The translations under genes and the position numbers were made by a program. From positions 86,902,037-86,966,036 of the forward strand of contig NC_035436.2 in the NCBI RefSeq assembly GCF_002127325.2: 64,000 nt of DNA, given 5' to 3'. This stretch comes from Helianthus annuus. Lineage: Eukaryota > Streptophyta > Magnoliopsida > Asterales > Asteraceae. The first letter of the stretch is position 1. Every line of letters begins with the position of its first letter. The notes beneath the pieces were generated by a model. It was not told the origin of the DNA. It saw only the letters and a program-made list of their open reading frames with translations, and searched no databases. Positions 23,401 through 37,611 of this stretch are shown here, one piece after another.

Positions 23401-24854
23401 CGACGGCTGCTGGAGGTTTTTAGGGTTTTTAAGGTTTAAGTGTTTAACTAAGTTTAGTTATTTCAACATTTAACCCCTCTATTTTTACTAGTTTACATTT
23501 GAACCCTAAAACTAATAGTTTTTTACATAAAAGTATAAAAGTAGTTTGTGTATTTAAACATTTAACCCCCTCTATCTTCACTTTTTTACATTATGTTTGG
23601 TAATTTGAATTTTGGAATTTGGCAATTTCTGTTTTAATCTGTGTACACTGAACCGGACTCCATGGTACACTGTACCGGTTCGTACCGAAATGAACCTACC
23701 CCCCTCCGTACCGAAAACGTCACCTCTAGCGAATCGCGTACCCGAACCACGTACCCGTACCGGAGCGAACCGCGAATTAGGTAACTATGATATAGTTGCC
23801 TATTTTGTGGGGATTTCAATTTTCTAGTTTATCTCTTTTTTATTCATTATAAATTAGGATCTAGGGTTTATGTTTTAGTTAGTTTTTTGATTGAATTTTA
23901 TAAAAAAGAACTTTGTTCTTGGAACATTTGGTTCGATTTATCGTCTTTGATTATCAATAGTTTCTTGAGCCATTTGAATGCTTCCGTAACTGCGTCAGTT
24001 ACTGACATGATGGTTCACAAGATGACGTAGTTTTGATTTCTTTATCCATTCTTACAGTTATTAACATGATGGTATTTTATACCTTAGCATTACACTTTTT
24101 TCTCTTTTTTTTCCACGCTCATCGATGCTTCCCTACAACACGATCACATTTTGCCTAATCATAATTTCTTTATCCATTCTTGCATAACTTTATTTATTTG
24201 GGTGTTCCTTATTATATAAATAATATATGTAGTGTGTTATTTTCTTTGTTAAACATTTCATAGTTGTTAAAAGCCATCGCCTCTTGCGCCTAGGCCCATT
24301 TTTCAGGCGAGGCGAGGCAATTGCGCTTTAAATCGAGGAATTTGCGCTTTAATTCTCCAGGTGATGGTTCAGGCGCACATTCCGGCGAGATTCCTAGATT
24401 TCGGATAGTTTCCGGCCAAATTCTCTAAATTCCGACAAGATTCTAGCCAGATTTCTACTTTTATCTAAGGAAAACTACTTTTCTTACACACTTTTGGTTC
24501 TAAATAGATGATATATAGGTTTATATAATAGCTTTTGTTTATTTTATTTGAAGAATAATATTCTTTTTCTAATACATAATATATTTTTAACTTTTTTTCA
24601 TTATGCGCTTAATTTTTCTCAGGCCCTCGCTTTTTTGCGCTTTGCGCCTAGGCTCCAGGCAAGGCCTATGCGCCTTGAGTGTGCTTAGCGCCTTTAATAA
24701 CTATGAAACATTTACACCCCTAGAAAAGAGTGAATACTTGGTTTTTGTTTCTTTTATTATTTTTTCCGTGTTAAGTTGTGTTTATCTGTAAAATTATTTT
24801 CAGGTGACAAATCTCGTAGGGCAGCTGCTTGGTTCTGGCAGGCCACCGATGTGA
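20487..24854 (+). CDS. TIM10: TIM10, mitochondrial inner-membrane import chaperone subunit (85 aa, 5 exons)
   Basis: Small Tim chaperone of the mitochondrial intermembrane space. With Tim9 it forms a hexamer that escorts hydrophobic precursors such as carriers from TOM to the TIM22 translocase. Coding exons: 20487-20531, 20728-20780, 22698-22736, 22865-22934, 24804-24854; all introns are GT-AG and frames join without stops. The protein shows the twin CX3C signature (CFAKC and CIDRC) that makes two disulfides, the VELFNKLTQTCF block before it and the SKYWQVTNLVGQLL block after it. It has no cleavable presequence, as usual for the family. Length equals plant TIM10. Introns 2 and 4 are swollen to about 1.9 kb each by five short elements; splice sites are untouched. 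Start chosen at the only upstream ATG in frame. Confidence 0.95.
20919..21333. mobile_element. W1: 8-bp-TSD foldback element built on TAGCGG (TIM10 intron 2)
   Basis: Flanked by a perfect duplication ACTGTAGG (20911-20918 and 21334-21341). Ends CTAAGCAGTCAATAGCGG and the inverse of CTATGCAGTTAAAGCGG. The left half repeats TAGCGG(T), the right half its complement CCGCTA, around an AT-rich centre. 8-bp TSD points to the hAT superfamily. 415 bp, no coding. Confidence 0.8.
21620..21992. mobile_element. W2: 8-bp-TSD foldback element built on AGGCGC/AAAGCG (TIM10 intron 2)
   Basis: Perfect duplication TTTTAAAG (21612-21619 and 21993-22000). Terminal repeats CTTGGTTTTAAAAAGCG and inverse of CTGGGTTTTAAAAAGCG differ at one or two bases. 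Both ends are rich in GCG words (AAAAGCGACGGG, GGCGCGCCTC); the centre is AT-rich. 373 bp. Confidence 0.82.
22199..22605. mobile_element. W3: 8-bp-TSD foldback element built on GAGGCG (TIM10 intron 2)
   Basis: Flanks GAGCTTAC (22191-22198) and GAACTTAC (22606-22613), 7 of 8 equal. Ends CAAGGTTTAAAAGAACG and inverse of CATGGTTTTAAAAAACG. GAGGCG is repeated in the left part, CGCCTC in the right part. 407 bp. Confidence 0.8.
23095..23789. mobile_element. W4: 8-bp-TSD foldback element built on GGATCG/GTACCG (TIM10 intron 4)
   Basis: Perfect duplication ATATAGTT (23087-23094 and 23790-23797). Ends CATAGTTACCTAAATCGC and inverse of CATAGTTACCTAATTCGC. Near the left end GGATCG, GTACCC and GGCGATCC words recur, near the right end GTACCG and CGTACCC. 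A purine-rich stretch (23330-23400) and TA-rich DNA fill the middle. 695 bp. Confidence 0.82.
24259..24705. mobile_element. W5: 8-bp-TSD foldback element built on GCGCCT/AGGCGA (TIM10 intron 4)
   Basis: Perfect duplication AAACATTT (24251-24258 and 24706-24713). Ends CATAGTTGTTAAAAGCC and inverse of CATAGTTATTAAAGGCG. The words GCGCCTAGGC, AGGCGAGGCG and GCGCTTT recur. It ends about 100 bp before the last TIM10 exon. 447 bp. Confidence 0.82.
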
Positions 24855-24932
24855 ATCGTTGCTTTCATTATTCAAGTAAAGTTGGACCACATTTTATCAT
24901 AGTTTTGCAGATTTTAGTTTTTATCATTCATA

Positions 24933-24938
24933 AATAAA
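24933..24938 (+). promoter_or_regulatory. TIM10: likely TIM10 poly(A) signal
   Basis: AATAAA 79 nt after the stop codon, in an AT-rich 3' UTR. Position and sequence fit a plant near-upstream element. Confidence 0.55.
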
Positions 24939-25077
24939 TCATTTTGTATCTCAATCAAATTGTGGGCATCACCCGGGAATGATTTGGTGCTAAAGTTATG
25001 CGCTTTTCTCTTATATCCAAGAATTTTTGAATTATTTGATTTGAATACGACTCATATATTATTCCTTGTGTCAAAAA

Positions 25078-25107
25078 TACCAACCCTTTTGCGCAAAAGG
25101 GTTGGTA
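25078..25107. repeat. perfect 30-bp palindrome downstream of TIM10
   Basis: The left 15 bases (TACCAACCCTTTTGC) are exactly complementary to the right 15, with no loop. It lies about 220 bp after the TIM10 stop. It could be a cruciform-prone spot or the scar of an excised element. Confidence 0.75.
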
Positions 25108-26414
25108 GTAGCAATCCAGTTTAAATGTGCTAATCGGGTTGTTATAAATGGGTTAGCTGAACATGACCAAGTGTCGAGGCCGAAATGTTTAGCTTGATCT
25201 TGCTTGTTTTTTTAGTGTTGACTACAGTTTTTGTTCCTGTGGTTTGTCAAAAATATTTTTTTAGTCCAATAGTTTTAGTGTTTGTTGTAGTTTTCAGTCT
25301 ACACCATCTTAAATTAATGTGAAATGACAATATTACCCCTGAACTTTAATTGTTTTTTTTTTTAAATAAATTGATTAAAATACTATAATAACCCCAACCC
25401 CCACCCTCATCTGCCTGTGGTTAGCACCACCACCCCTCCTATAACAACCACTGCTACCACCCACCATCGATCACACTTTACTATTGAATCAAAAGGTGTT
25501 TTAATGGTTTGATCTGGGGGTTTCAAAAACGAAACTGTTATTAGGGGGCTCCGATGGTGGGGGTTCAAGGAGAACAACGACTCTTGTATAATTGATGTAA
25601 ACATTTTGCCAACAAGTGAACCTTAGCTTCGGCTAGGTTTGACTCGTTTATAAGAGAAGATTTTGAGCGAGCTTTAAACAAAACAGGAACTTTTTGAACA
25701 TTCCTAAACAGGACCTCTTTACTTGCATATGCTAGGACGAACACATGTTTTGCGTTGGAAATTGACACAAAAAAAAAAAAAATAGAAATTGCGATTAGAG
25801 ATTGCAATTTGCATAACAGTAAAGCAATTTTTGTTCATGTTCCCTGAAAACAATGTTTGTTTCACATTATTTTTTTAATACATGTATGATTAAAATACTT
25901 ATTTAGACCAAGTCCATAATTTGATCAGATCATAAACTATCTTGTACCACATCACGGATTCTTGTTTTTCCGTACAAAATTGAACGACTTAGTAAATAAT
26001 AAACGAGTGTGTCCAAATCTTCTTTTTATTCTTAAAGACCCCTTCAAAGATTTCTAAAAGATTCTCAATTGCTTTTAAAATTCATAATGAAAAGTGTTTC
26101 TATCGTTATCTCCTGCAACTAAATTTGTTATCATGTGCTTACACGGTCTTCTTCTTAAAATTAGTTATGTATAAATATGCTCGACATACAATACAAAACC
26201 TTTTTTTAAGTAGATGACTGACTACATGCACATTGGTAAGTAGTCCTTGTCATTAAATTGGAAAGAGAGAGACAGAGAGGTGATGGGTTATGCATTACAT
26301 TACATAACCGCCTTATGTATCATAGTAATAATAATATGTATATGTGAAAACATGCTAACTTTTTAATCTTTATTAATAACTATTGTGCAATAATGACTTA
26401 AAATTTATAACATC
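25108..26414. other. intergenic DNA between the two genes
   Basis: No gene recognised. AT-rich, with a CACC/CCACC-rich low-complexity patch at 25395-25470 and an A13 run at 25769-25781. The open frames at 25407-25807 (minus) are short and resemble no protein known to me. Confidence 0.5.
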
Positions 26415-26422
26415 CTTAGGAC

Positions 26423-26564
26423 CAATGTTGTAAAACAAGGTCTCGGAGACTGAGTACTCCCAGGTAATCGCTGCAAGGTAGACAGCCAAGGCTTGGGTAT
26501 TCTCCGTCTAGGCCGAGTACTCTCAACTCCGACTAGCGAGCGTCTAGCGACTTTTGCAAACATG
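26423..26564. mobile_element. W6: 8-bp-TSD short element built on GAGTACTC/CTAGCGA
   Basis: Perfect duplication CTTAGGAC (26415-26422 and 26565-26572). Ends CAATGTTGTAAAAC and inverse of CATGTTTGCAAAAG. The inside carries GAGTACTC twice and GTCTAG/CTAGCGA words. At 142 bp it is the shortest of the series; it lies about 290 bp past the BSK-like stop codon. Confidence 0.75.
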
Positions 26565-26858
26565 CTTAGGACAATATAAATATTGTATAAAATGTCAAAA
26601 GAGGCTCTTACACATTAAAATTTGAATTTTTAGGATTTTAACCCATTTAATCAGTTTCTTGTTAGCTTACTACTATTGTGGTTGTTCTAAATTTTTAAAG
26701 ATTGCAAGAGAAAGTTACTAGAAGACTAATTAAGGTAGTTCAACTCATTTAATTTGATGAACAAACATTGCAGACACTCAAATTCATTACAATGGTAAGT
26801 TGTCTCTCATTGAAGAAAGAATGCACATTTCCTAGGAACATAAAAACAAACACAAAAT

Positions 26859-30025
<3,167 letters not shown>

Positions 30026-30158
30026 TGATGGTGGTTGGAGAAAACAGGTGGGCTGTGATGAAGGAGAAAGAGGTTGAAAAATGAATGAAATACGGAGTAG
30101 AATATGATAAGTGATGAAAAAGGGGGAAGGAGATGGACGTTTCTTTGTGTCTTTCTGT

Positions 30159-30246
30159 CTCATGCTTCTCTCACAAATGTTATCATTCTCATGGTATTTG
30201 TTTCTTTCTCTCTCATGCTTCTCTCACAAATGTTATCATTCTCATA
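30159..30246. repeat. tandem duplication in the BSK upstream region
   Basis: A 35-bp core (CTCATGCTTCTCTCACAAAT... at 30159 and 30212) repeated with a 53-bp period, 130-220 bp upstream of the BSK ATG. It may sit in the leader or core promoter. DNA to 30404 beyond it is AT-rich with nothing recognised. Confidence 0.7.
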
Positions 30247-30404
30247 ATATATATGTTATGTTATCAATTGTGCTTTTTATTTTTCTATTTTGTTTTTTTT
30301 AAAGCTATTCTAATATCAAACATTGAAAAAAAAAATACCTAAATACACATGTTCCGATTATTTTTATCTGCTTCTCCATAGAAATTATCAAGAACTAAGT
30401 GAAA

Positions 30405-30668
30405 ACTAAGTGTTTGTTTGGTATGACGTAATAGAATGGCGAGAGAATGAAACGGACGAGGGAATGGAACAGACGAGGTAATGAAATGGATAAAGGATTG
30501 AAATGGATCGTTACCATTCCATAGTCCTGTTTGATTACCGTATGTGAATGGAATGAATCATTACCTTGTGTTGTTTGGTATGCAGGAAAACACGAAAGAA
30601 TAAAATCGGCAATGGGTGGTGGTAGTGGGTGGTTGCGGTGGCGGTGGGTGGCGGCAGTGGACGGTGGC
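30405..30668. mobile_element. partial MITE-like repeat, truncated by TE3
   Basis: Opens TGTTTGTTTGGTATGACG and carries repeated GGAATGGAA / TGAAATGGAT words with complements (TTACCATTCC) and a second TTTGGTATGC at 30577. A GGTGGTGGCGG-type low-complexity tail leads into TE3 at 30669. Its right end is not visible. Confidence 0.45.
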
Positions 30669-32044
30669 TGTCACACCCCAACCGATGACGGAAACATCAG
30701 AGTGAGACGAAAACGAGATTGCTCGAGACTTTATAACACTAAATTGTGACAAGTATTTAATAACAAATTTCATTTCATTGCTAACATCAATTACATTGTT
30801 TGAAATAGAAAATACAACAAGATTGAAACAAATAAAGTACAACAAGTATTTGAATTTAGTGTGCGTTTCTAGGCATCGTACGAGATTCCTTGCATCATCA
30901 TCATCCATAATCCTGCAACATGCTTTAAAGTATAGTTCAATATAAAAGTATTGGCGAGTATACAAGTTTTGGAGTACTAGCATATAAGTATAAAAGTTTG
31001 AACAATCCACATAGCAACCTAGTTATCAAGATTAACGTATAAACTGGCATGCGATTTACAAGTCAACCCTCTGATTACCGCAAATATAAAGAAACTTAAC
31101 ATGACCTCTCGTTCACGAGCGGTACGTTACTCTTATAGCGTTATACATGTTAAGGGGAGGCTTGTATAAAGTTAATGACAAGTTCATCACATAAGAATCA
31201 CCCAGAAACACGAATCAAGCATAACATATTAGTAAGCATGTATTGGATTGTTTGTATGATTGCGTAAAAGTATGTATGTTGAGTGTATTTTGTATATGTA
31301 AACATGTTGCACCCAAAAAGTGTAAAAAAAGGTAAAAAGGCGTCGAGTATACTCACGGCTTGCGAAGAAATTTCCACTTAGTGAGTTTGACGAGTCTTGA
31401 GTTGTTGGAACACCGAAGTTACCAATTTTGGTTCTTGAACTTTTTGCCTAAAGTTTAAAATCTTGGAGATTAGAGAGAGTTTGAAAGTAATTTGGAGGTG
31501 GTGCAAGTGTTTGAAAGGTGTTAGAGTTGGTATTTATAAGGGGGTTAAGTGGTTGAGGTTTAAATGAAGGTGGTTGGAGTTTAAATGAAGGTGGTTGGGA
31601 GTTAGGAGAGGTATTAAATGAGTTGGTTGGAGGTTAGAAGGAGGGTTTGGGGTATTAAATGAGTTGGTTGGAGATTAGGACATTAAAGAAAGTGGTTGGG
31701 AAAATGAAAATTTTCATTTTTAGTCCTTGCACTTGTATTGTTAGTTATTTTATGCTATAAAGGTGGATGCAATATGTTATAAGTATGATACATGTATGAA
31801 TGTGATTCCAAGAAAATATAATATCGATGTATGTCTTGGTTTTAAATTAAAACGTGTATTTCGTGACTGATTACATATTATGCATGTATGATTAAACAAG
31901 GTTGATGTAAAAATACGATTTCCATTATGATCAAAGTCTCGAGATTACAAGGATTGAAATGAAGTAAGAACACAAGTTTCTAAAAATAAAAATGTGAATA
32001 CAACTTTTTAAATATGGAAAGTACATAAAATGCAGAGCATTATA
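30669..32044 (-). repeat. TE3 3' LTR (about 1.38 kb)
   Basis: Minus-sense TATAAATA (complement of 31531-31538), then a good 5' splice-site-like GTGAGTAT about 175 nt on (complement of 31349-31356), and an acceptor-like GTTGCAGG at about 30912-30919. Same promoter-donor-acceptor order as the longer LTRs. Confidence 0.7.
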
Positions 32045-32425
32045 GTCTCCCCTACTGTAGAAAATTTCGCCCCGAAATTTATTCAAGAGGAAGACTTTGG
32101 AAAAAGGAATTTTGGTTAAAACATTTGGTTAAATCGCAATTTTGAAGTTTAAAGTCTACGTGAAGTTCATGTATAAGTGTGTTAAAAATGCATGAAAAAT
32201 TCTCGAGGAATGAAAAGATAGGTTTGTAAAAGTAGTTCGTTTGACTAAGGTGATTTGAGGCACCCATCGTAAGTATGAGTAAAAACGTGCCTGTGTGTGT
32301 AGGCAAAGTGAGTTTGACTAAGTTTGAATAACTCGATGGAGAACTATCTTAAAAGGATGTTACCTAAGAAAAAGTTTTCGTATAAAATTGAATGTATTTT
32401 GATGAAAAGTGCGACCCGTACCATA
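30669..32425 (-). mobile_element. TE3: 3' part of a minus-strand LTR retrotransposon
   Basis: A plus-strand TGTCACACCCC at 30669 marks the LTR end. At about 32044 the LTR meets a polypurine tract (minus sense GTAGGGGAGAC), preceded by AAATTTCGGGGCGAAATTT as in TE2, TE4 and TE7. The internal part 32045-32425 has no coding match and is cut by TE5; the rest lies beyond the window. The LTR starts TATAATG rather than TG in element sense, so the boundary is uncertain by a few bases. Confidence 0.75.
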
Positions 32426-33460
32426 TGTGACAACCGGTGATTTACGGCTCTTAATTACGTGATTAACAGGTGATTAACACGATAATAAATAGTGTTTACA
32501 GCGCAAATTTACTTAATTAGGCCTTCGGAGTACCTAGGAACGTCTATACGACTTTACAGTGCGCGAACGGTGGTTTACAGAGAAACCTGCTGAATATTAC
32601 GCGACAACGAACTGATACCGTACAGAATACTGACAACGCCGACAAATACGAATTTTCTACGAGTATTTTATACCTATAAATTTAGTTTTTCGAATTTTTC
32701 GTACTTTCAAAGCATCACAAACGCATGACAATCGAAAAACGCGATTTTTACGGTAATCAGCTAACGAATACGACAAACGACTACCGATACTATTTTACGT
32801 ATTTTTAAAACTAAAATTTTAAATTAAGACCGTACGCAGCGTTCGGGTTGCGAAAACGGGTCTCGTAGGAATTACCGGCCACTCAAAACGCGAGACTTGG
32901 GTTTGTGGGCCTTGGGCCCAAGCCCAAGCCCACTAGGTGAACCCTAGCTATTTAAACCCTCTCCTCCTCATTTTTATCTCATTTCAAACAAAACAAACAT
33001 ACACCCACATCTGATCTCTCTCTCCAGAAGGTACTCCGGCCACCGGACCGGCGAGGTTCCGGCCGACGACGACGGCGGAGGTGGTGGCGGAGCCGCCGCC
33101 TGCGACGGTGGTACCGTTTTTCCGGCGACCGTTTCTCCCGATCCGACACCCTCTGTTTTCATCTCCGGTGAGACCCCCAACGTAACCGGCTCACGGTGGC
33201 GGTGGGTTCCAGCCGGCCATGCCTCCTCTTCTTCTTCGTGTGGCTGACAACACCCCCTTTCTCTATTACGTTTGACCGGTGGAAACACCGACCGACCGCC
33301 GGTCGGATCATTTATCCGGCGGTCTTTGCTTTTGACCGGCAGGTTAATGATGTTGATGGTGATTTTAATGATGCTGTTTGATGATGGTGGTGACAGCCAC
33401 CATTTCCGACGACAAAGGCCGCTCACGTCGGTGGCGACGGCGTGGCTTAGCAGCGATGAC

Positions 33461-33492
<32 letters not shown>

Positions 33493-33555
33493 GATGAGAA
33501 GAGAAGAGAGAGTGACGACGAGGAGAGAGACAACGGAGTGCCATTTCCGGCGAAG
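32426..33555 (+). repeat. TE5 5' LTR, first segment
   Basis: From TGTGACAACCGG to CCGGCGAAG. Holds the TATA-like CTATTTAAACCC (TATTTAAA 32949-32956), a GC-rich CCGGCGAGG leader-like stretch and (GA)n at about 33459-33486. CGAAG (33551-33555) is the left TSD of TE4. Long minus-strand frames here are composition artefacts. Confidence 0.85.
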
Positions 33556-34406
33556 TGTGACAACTGTGCTCTTTAATCGATGAACAATGCGAAACAATGT
33601 TATTTATCAATAATACAATGTGCTTTGGTATTATTTTATGTGTTTTATGTGTTTGGTGGTTTTACGATTCGATTCGATTCCGATTTCAAGCTTTAAATCG
33701 CTTTCTGGAAGGTTATACGCAAACTGGTGTGTAAACGCAATCATTTAAATGCGACAAACACTCCGGGATAGTGAAATAGGCTTAACATACCTTAAATAAC
33801 CTTCACATAACTTAGAAATAAGTTTTGGATGGTTTGGTGTGTCGAAAACAAGTTTATTTGCTTACAGGGACTAATTTCGACAAACTACGATAGTCCGCCA
33901 TTTCGTAAGGCAACGTACAGTACAGAACTTGATCATAAGTTAAACATACCATATATAACCTAAACATAGCTTAGAAATAAGCTTTGAGGGGTTCGGTGTG
34001 AGAAAATATGCTTATTTGATCTTTTAGGGACTAAAAGTGTCAAAAACGGCGTAAGTTTGCATTTTCGCGCATATCTTACGTTCTGACCACATCTGGACAT
34101 CCAAAATTTTTGTACACACTAAAATATTTTTATTTTAGTGATCGGCATGCAAAAATTCCATTCGTCGTTCAATTTGGATCGTTTTTGCGTTCGTTACGAC
34201 TTCCGTCGTAATTAACCGAACAACGCGATCGTACGATCAAACGAACCAACATCCGACATATTTTTGAGCATGTTTCATGTTCCCCATACTTTAACTTCAT
34301 TATGGAGCTTAAAAATGGGCTTGACGGGTGTTAGAAGTAACAAAACACGTCGAAACAAGCTCAGGGGCCAAAACTGTCAATTTCTGAAAGTTGCTGATCT
34401 GCAGCA

Positions 34407-34453
34407 TGGTCCTTACGGACCGTAAGGGATCCTTTGCGGTCCGTAAAGCAGGC
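34407..34453. other. dyad module of the TE4 LTR
   Basis: CCTTACGGACCGTAAGG is a perfect inverted repeat, followed by TTTGCGGTCCGTAAA, a second half-related dyad. The 3' LTR copy (41478-41520) has lost one base of the second dyad. Homologous in place to modules in TE1, TE2 and TE7. Confidence 0.65.
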
Positions 34454-34641
34454 CCAGCGACCAGAAACTTGAAATTGGCTGCTGTTTGATTCTTTAGGGG
34501 CTGTTATGGTAACTTCTTTGTGTGATGGGCAAGTTTGTGTGATCACCAAGGCTCCCAATCAGCTCCTAACACTTGTAGGGTCAAGATTATTCCTTGTTGG
34601 CCACACAAACACTTGGAATGATCTTGTGTTCTTCCTACAAC

Positions 34642-34800
34642 TATAAATAGCCAAGCCAACTTCCATTTCATTTGCTCATTCCTTCTTCTCTTCTTCTTCA
34701 TCTGATTTGGAGAGCTCTCCATAGTGTTTGGAGCTTTCTAATCTTCTTGGGAACTTGGTTTTCTTGTAGAAAAGATAGCAAGGACCCATTGTAAGTATTC
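34642..34800 (+). promoter_or_regulatory. TE4 LTR core promoter and 5' splice-site-like motif
   Basis: TATAAATAG at 34642-34650, then a TTCTTCT-rich leader, then CCCATT|GTAAGTATTC with GT at 34791. GTAAGT is the best possible donor for a plant intron. Confidence 0.6.
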
Positions 34801-36950
34801 TTTCATTCTTTTTATTTTTTTTTCTAGTTTGGAAGTCAAATTTAGTTTGACTTTCAGATTTGACCACGAGATGGTCAACGAGAAGTTCGTTTGAACTTCG
34901 CAACGTGAGCGTAATCACGTTGGTTATAGTCCTTAGTGACTATACCAATTGATTACCACATTGACTAGGTGTAGTGACGAGTCAAAGTTTCGGTCAAAAT
35001 GCGTTTTAGCACGCATTTTGCAACGGGACTACTATTAGGTATCAAAACACTTTGTTTTGATACCAAATCAGTAGGTTAAACATGCTTTGACATGTTTAAC
35101 TCGTCACTAATAGTTAGTGCTTGTTTAGAGTCGTAAGTCGAGCGGTCTAAACCACCGCTTAGACTTTCGAACTCGACCCGTTTGGTCGATCTTTAGGATC
35201 CGACCAAGCATGGTTAGTGACCATAGTTGCATAGGGAATAACCTTCCGAGGTTATACCTTATGGTCACCGAGTTTAAGTAGTTGTATGATAGGTAGATTA
35301 TATGCCTTAGGTAAATTACCAAAATGCCCTTTTCATGCATAATTGGACTTTAAGCATATGTAACCTAACTTTTGTCACCTAAACTGATTATGCAACCTAT
35401 TTAAACATGTTTAGGCATATAATACTTGTCATAGGACTAGTTAGACGTCTCGAACGCGCGTTTGCGCGCACGACGCGTTAAAGTAGCGTAAGTTACCTTA
35501 ATGGGTCGCAATGGGTCGAAAGCACTTAGGTTAGGTTCCGATTTAGAATGTAGGATTTGTTAAACCATATCACATGAGTTCCTACACTCATTTGGTTTAC
35601 AAGACCTCATTCTTTCCGATCTTCCGATTTAGGCGTCTTTTGTTTGACTAGTGATCCGATTACTAGGTGCTGCTTGAGTTTCCTTGGTTTGATTGAGCTT
35701 ATTGAGTTCTCTAGATTGAGGATACTTTGCACTTCAATGTGAGTACATAGTTCCCTTATTTTACTGTTTTCAATTGTTTTGGGGTGATTCATATGTACAA
35801 AACGAATTTCAAGGTTTAAACAATAATTTCAAAAACAATGGTTTATGCTAAACTAATAACGATTTCAATAAGGTGAACAAGACTTGTTGGTTGTGATTAC
35901 ATAACGAATGACATTCATTAGCTTTGGCCGAGCCGACCAGTATTAGGTTATGGTACCATAGGATCTGACAAATCCCGTTATCAGACTACACCCATGGTTA
36001 TGTGTGGGGTTTATGTAGGTAACGACCGAACCTGATGATTGTTAACTTACCCTTTGGTGGTTTGTTAATACGAAACGAGAAACGAGTTGACGAGTCACGA
36101 AGGTTTGAATGTTATTAACGAGACGACCAAAAGTAGTTTCACTATTAAAACGAATACGATTTTGGGACGAGTTAAACAATTTGAAACGAGATACACGATT
36201 TGAAACGAGTTAAACGAATTAAACAATTGGTTTTGGGTAGTGATTAGATAGTGGGACGGGTGTAGTATGATAGAATCATGGTAGATACGCCGCTGGTACA
36301 TCTTATATATAAGTGCTTCTATCATATTACATTGCGTGTCATTATTTAGTTCACCGGGGAAATGACTTTGAAACGAAGTCACACAACGAGGTTTTTGAAA
36401 CAATATAAACCATACGAGTTTTATTAACGAGTTTTTACGAGATGTTTACAAGTTGTTATACTAAAACAAATATTTTTGAGTTAAGAGTCATGGCTACGAT
36501 ATTTTATAAACTATAACCAATTTGATTTGAGTTGGTTAATTATGTTGCAATACACTTTTCAAAACGAGGTTTGTATTTTGACTCTTGTAGTCTAACGAAG
36601 TACTGCAACATATAAACGAGCCATGAATCCGATACTCCCACAAAACCTATGTACTCGCCAGCATTTCTTTGCTGACTTTATTTTTACATATGTTTCAGGT
36701 GGTATTGCTTGATGTTGATTGCTAGGAAGCAAGTTCACTTAGGATCTGGACAAGGCCTTAGTGACTTAAAAACAGTTATAAACAATATGTAGTTTGTTTA
36801 TTTGGTTTAATGACAATGAACATTGCATAATATTTAAATAAAACAAAACTTTTAACTACCATGGTTGTGGAACAATAATTCTGTCGCCTCACTCCCCGGC
36901 GTTTCCGCCGCGGTTTGTTGTTTTAACGCGGCCGGGGTGTGACAGAAGAG

Positions 36951-36964
36951 TTGGTATCAGAGCC
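36951..36964 (+). other. TE4 primer-binding site (initiator-Met tRNA)
   Basis: TTGGTATCAGAGCC, six bases after the LTR end. Confidence 0.92.
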
Positions 36965-37594
36965 AATGGTTATAGGGAATTAGGTTATTAGCATTGCTTT
37001 GACCTAGACTATAACTTTCTAGGACCCCAACACAAGTTTACTTGTGTTTAGATTTTAAAACAATACCGTCACCTATCCTTAGGTGATAACCACAACGAGA
37101 ACACAATAACGAATCCGCTTTGAAAATTAATCATCTACCCTTGGATGATTGATTACTAGGTTTTGAACCTTCTGTTATAAGGTTTTGAACCCTTTGTTAT
37201 ATGGTTTTGAACCCTTCTGGTTTGATCCATTTTTGGCTTACTGCCTTTTGAGTTTTCAAAATCTCATCAAAGTTTGGGTCTAAATAATGTGAACACGTGC
37301 AAACTGGAAGAGTGAATGCCTGTACCCTGAGTTTTCTGTCTAAGGCTAGAGTGTTCGTACAAATCCGCATTATCGGACCAGTCACTCTTACCTGGGAACT
37401 CTTGGGGTCAGTGTTCACTTATAGGCGAGCATGTCTTCGGTGATACATTATTATGACTTATTTACTTTGATTTGTCACTGCGTATCATTTGTTTGTTCAA
37501 GGTAACGAACGAATGATCGCCTTTCTTGTGTTTTGTCGATGTTTTCAATACCTCTTTTGTTCCTCCAATTGTCAACCTCACTCATTTCCCATGT

Positions 37595-37611
37595 TTCCTT
37601 TTTTTTAGACA
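37595..37611 (+). promoter_or_regulatory. 3' splice-site-like tract directly before TE4 gag
   Basis: TTTCCTTTTTTTTAG (AG at 37607-37608) then ACA and the gag ATG. One of the strongest polypyrimidine-AG sites in the element. Confidence 0.5.

Larger units (their letters stand above)
33556..36944 (+). repeat. TE4 5' LTR (3389 bp)
   Basis: TGTGACAACTGTG to GGGGTGTGACA. Landmarks: dyad module 34407-34453 (TTACGGACCGTAAGG), TATA at 34642, donor-like site at 34791, acceptor-like TTTCAG at 36698, a run of GAAACGAG / AAACGAGTT words at 36060-36240. Confidence 0.92.

Noticed and set aside
25565..25807. 80-aa minus-strand ORF with a signal-peptide-like start
   Set aside because: Hydrophobic start is encoded by a poly(A) run in plus sense; no splice context, homology or promoter support.
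32974..33597. 207-aa minus-strand ORF with a Pro run and Ser/Leu-rich part in the TE5 LTR
   Set aside because: It crosses the TE4 insertion junction and is made by a (GA)n microsatellite and GC-rich leader DNA; the copy in the other LTR has different frames.
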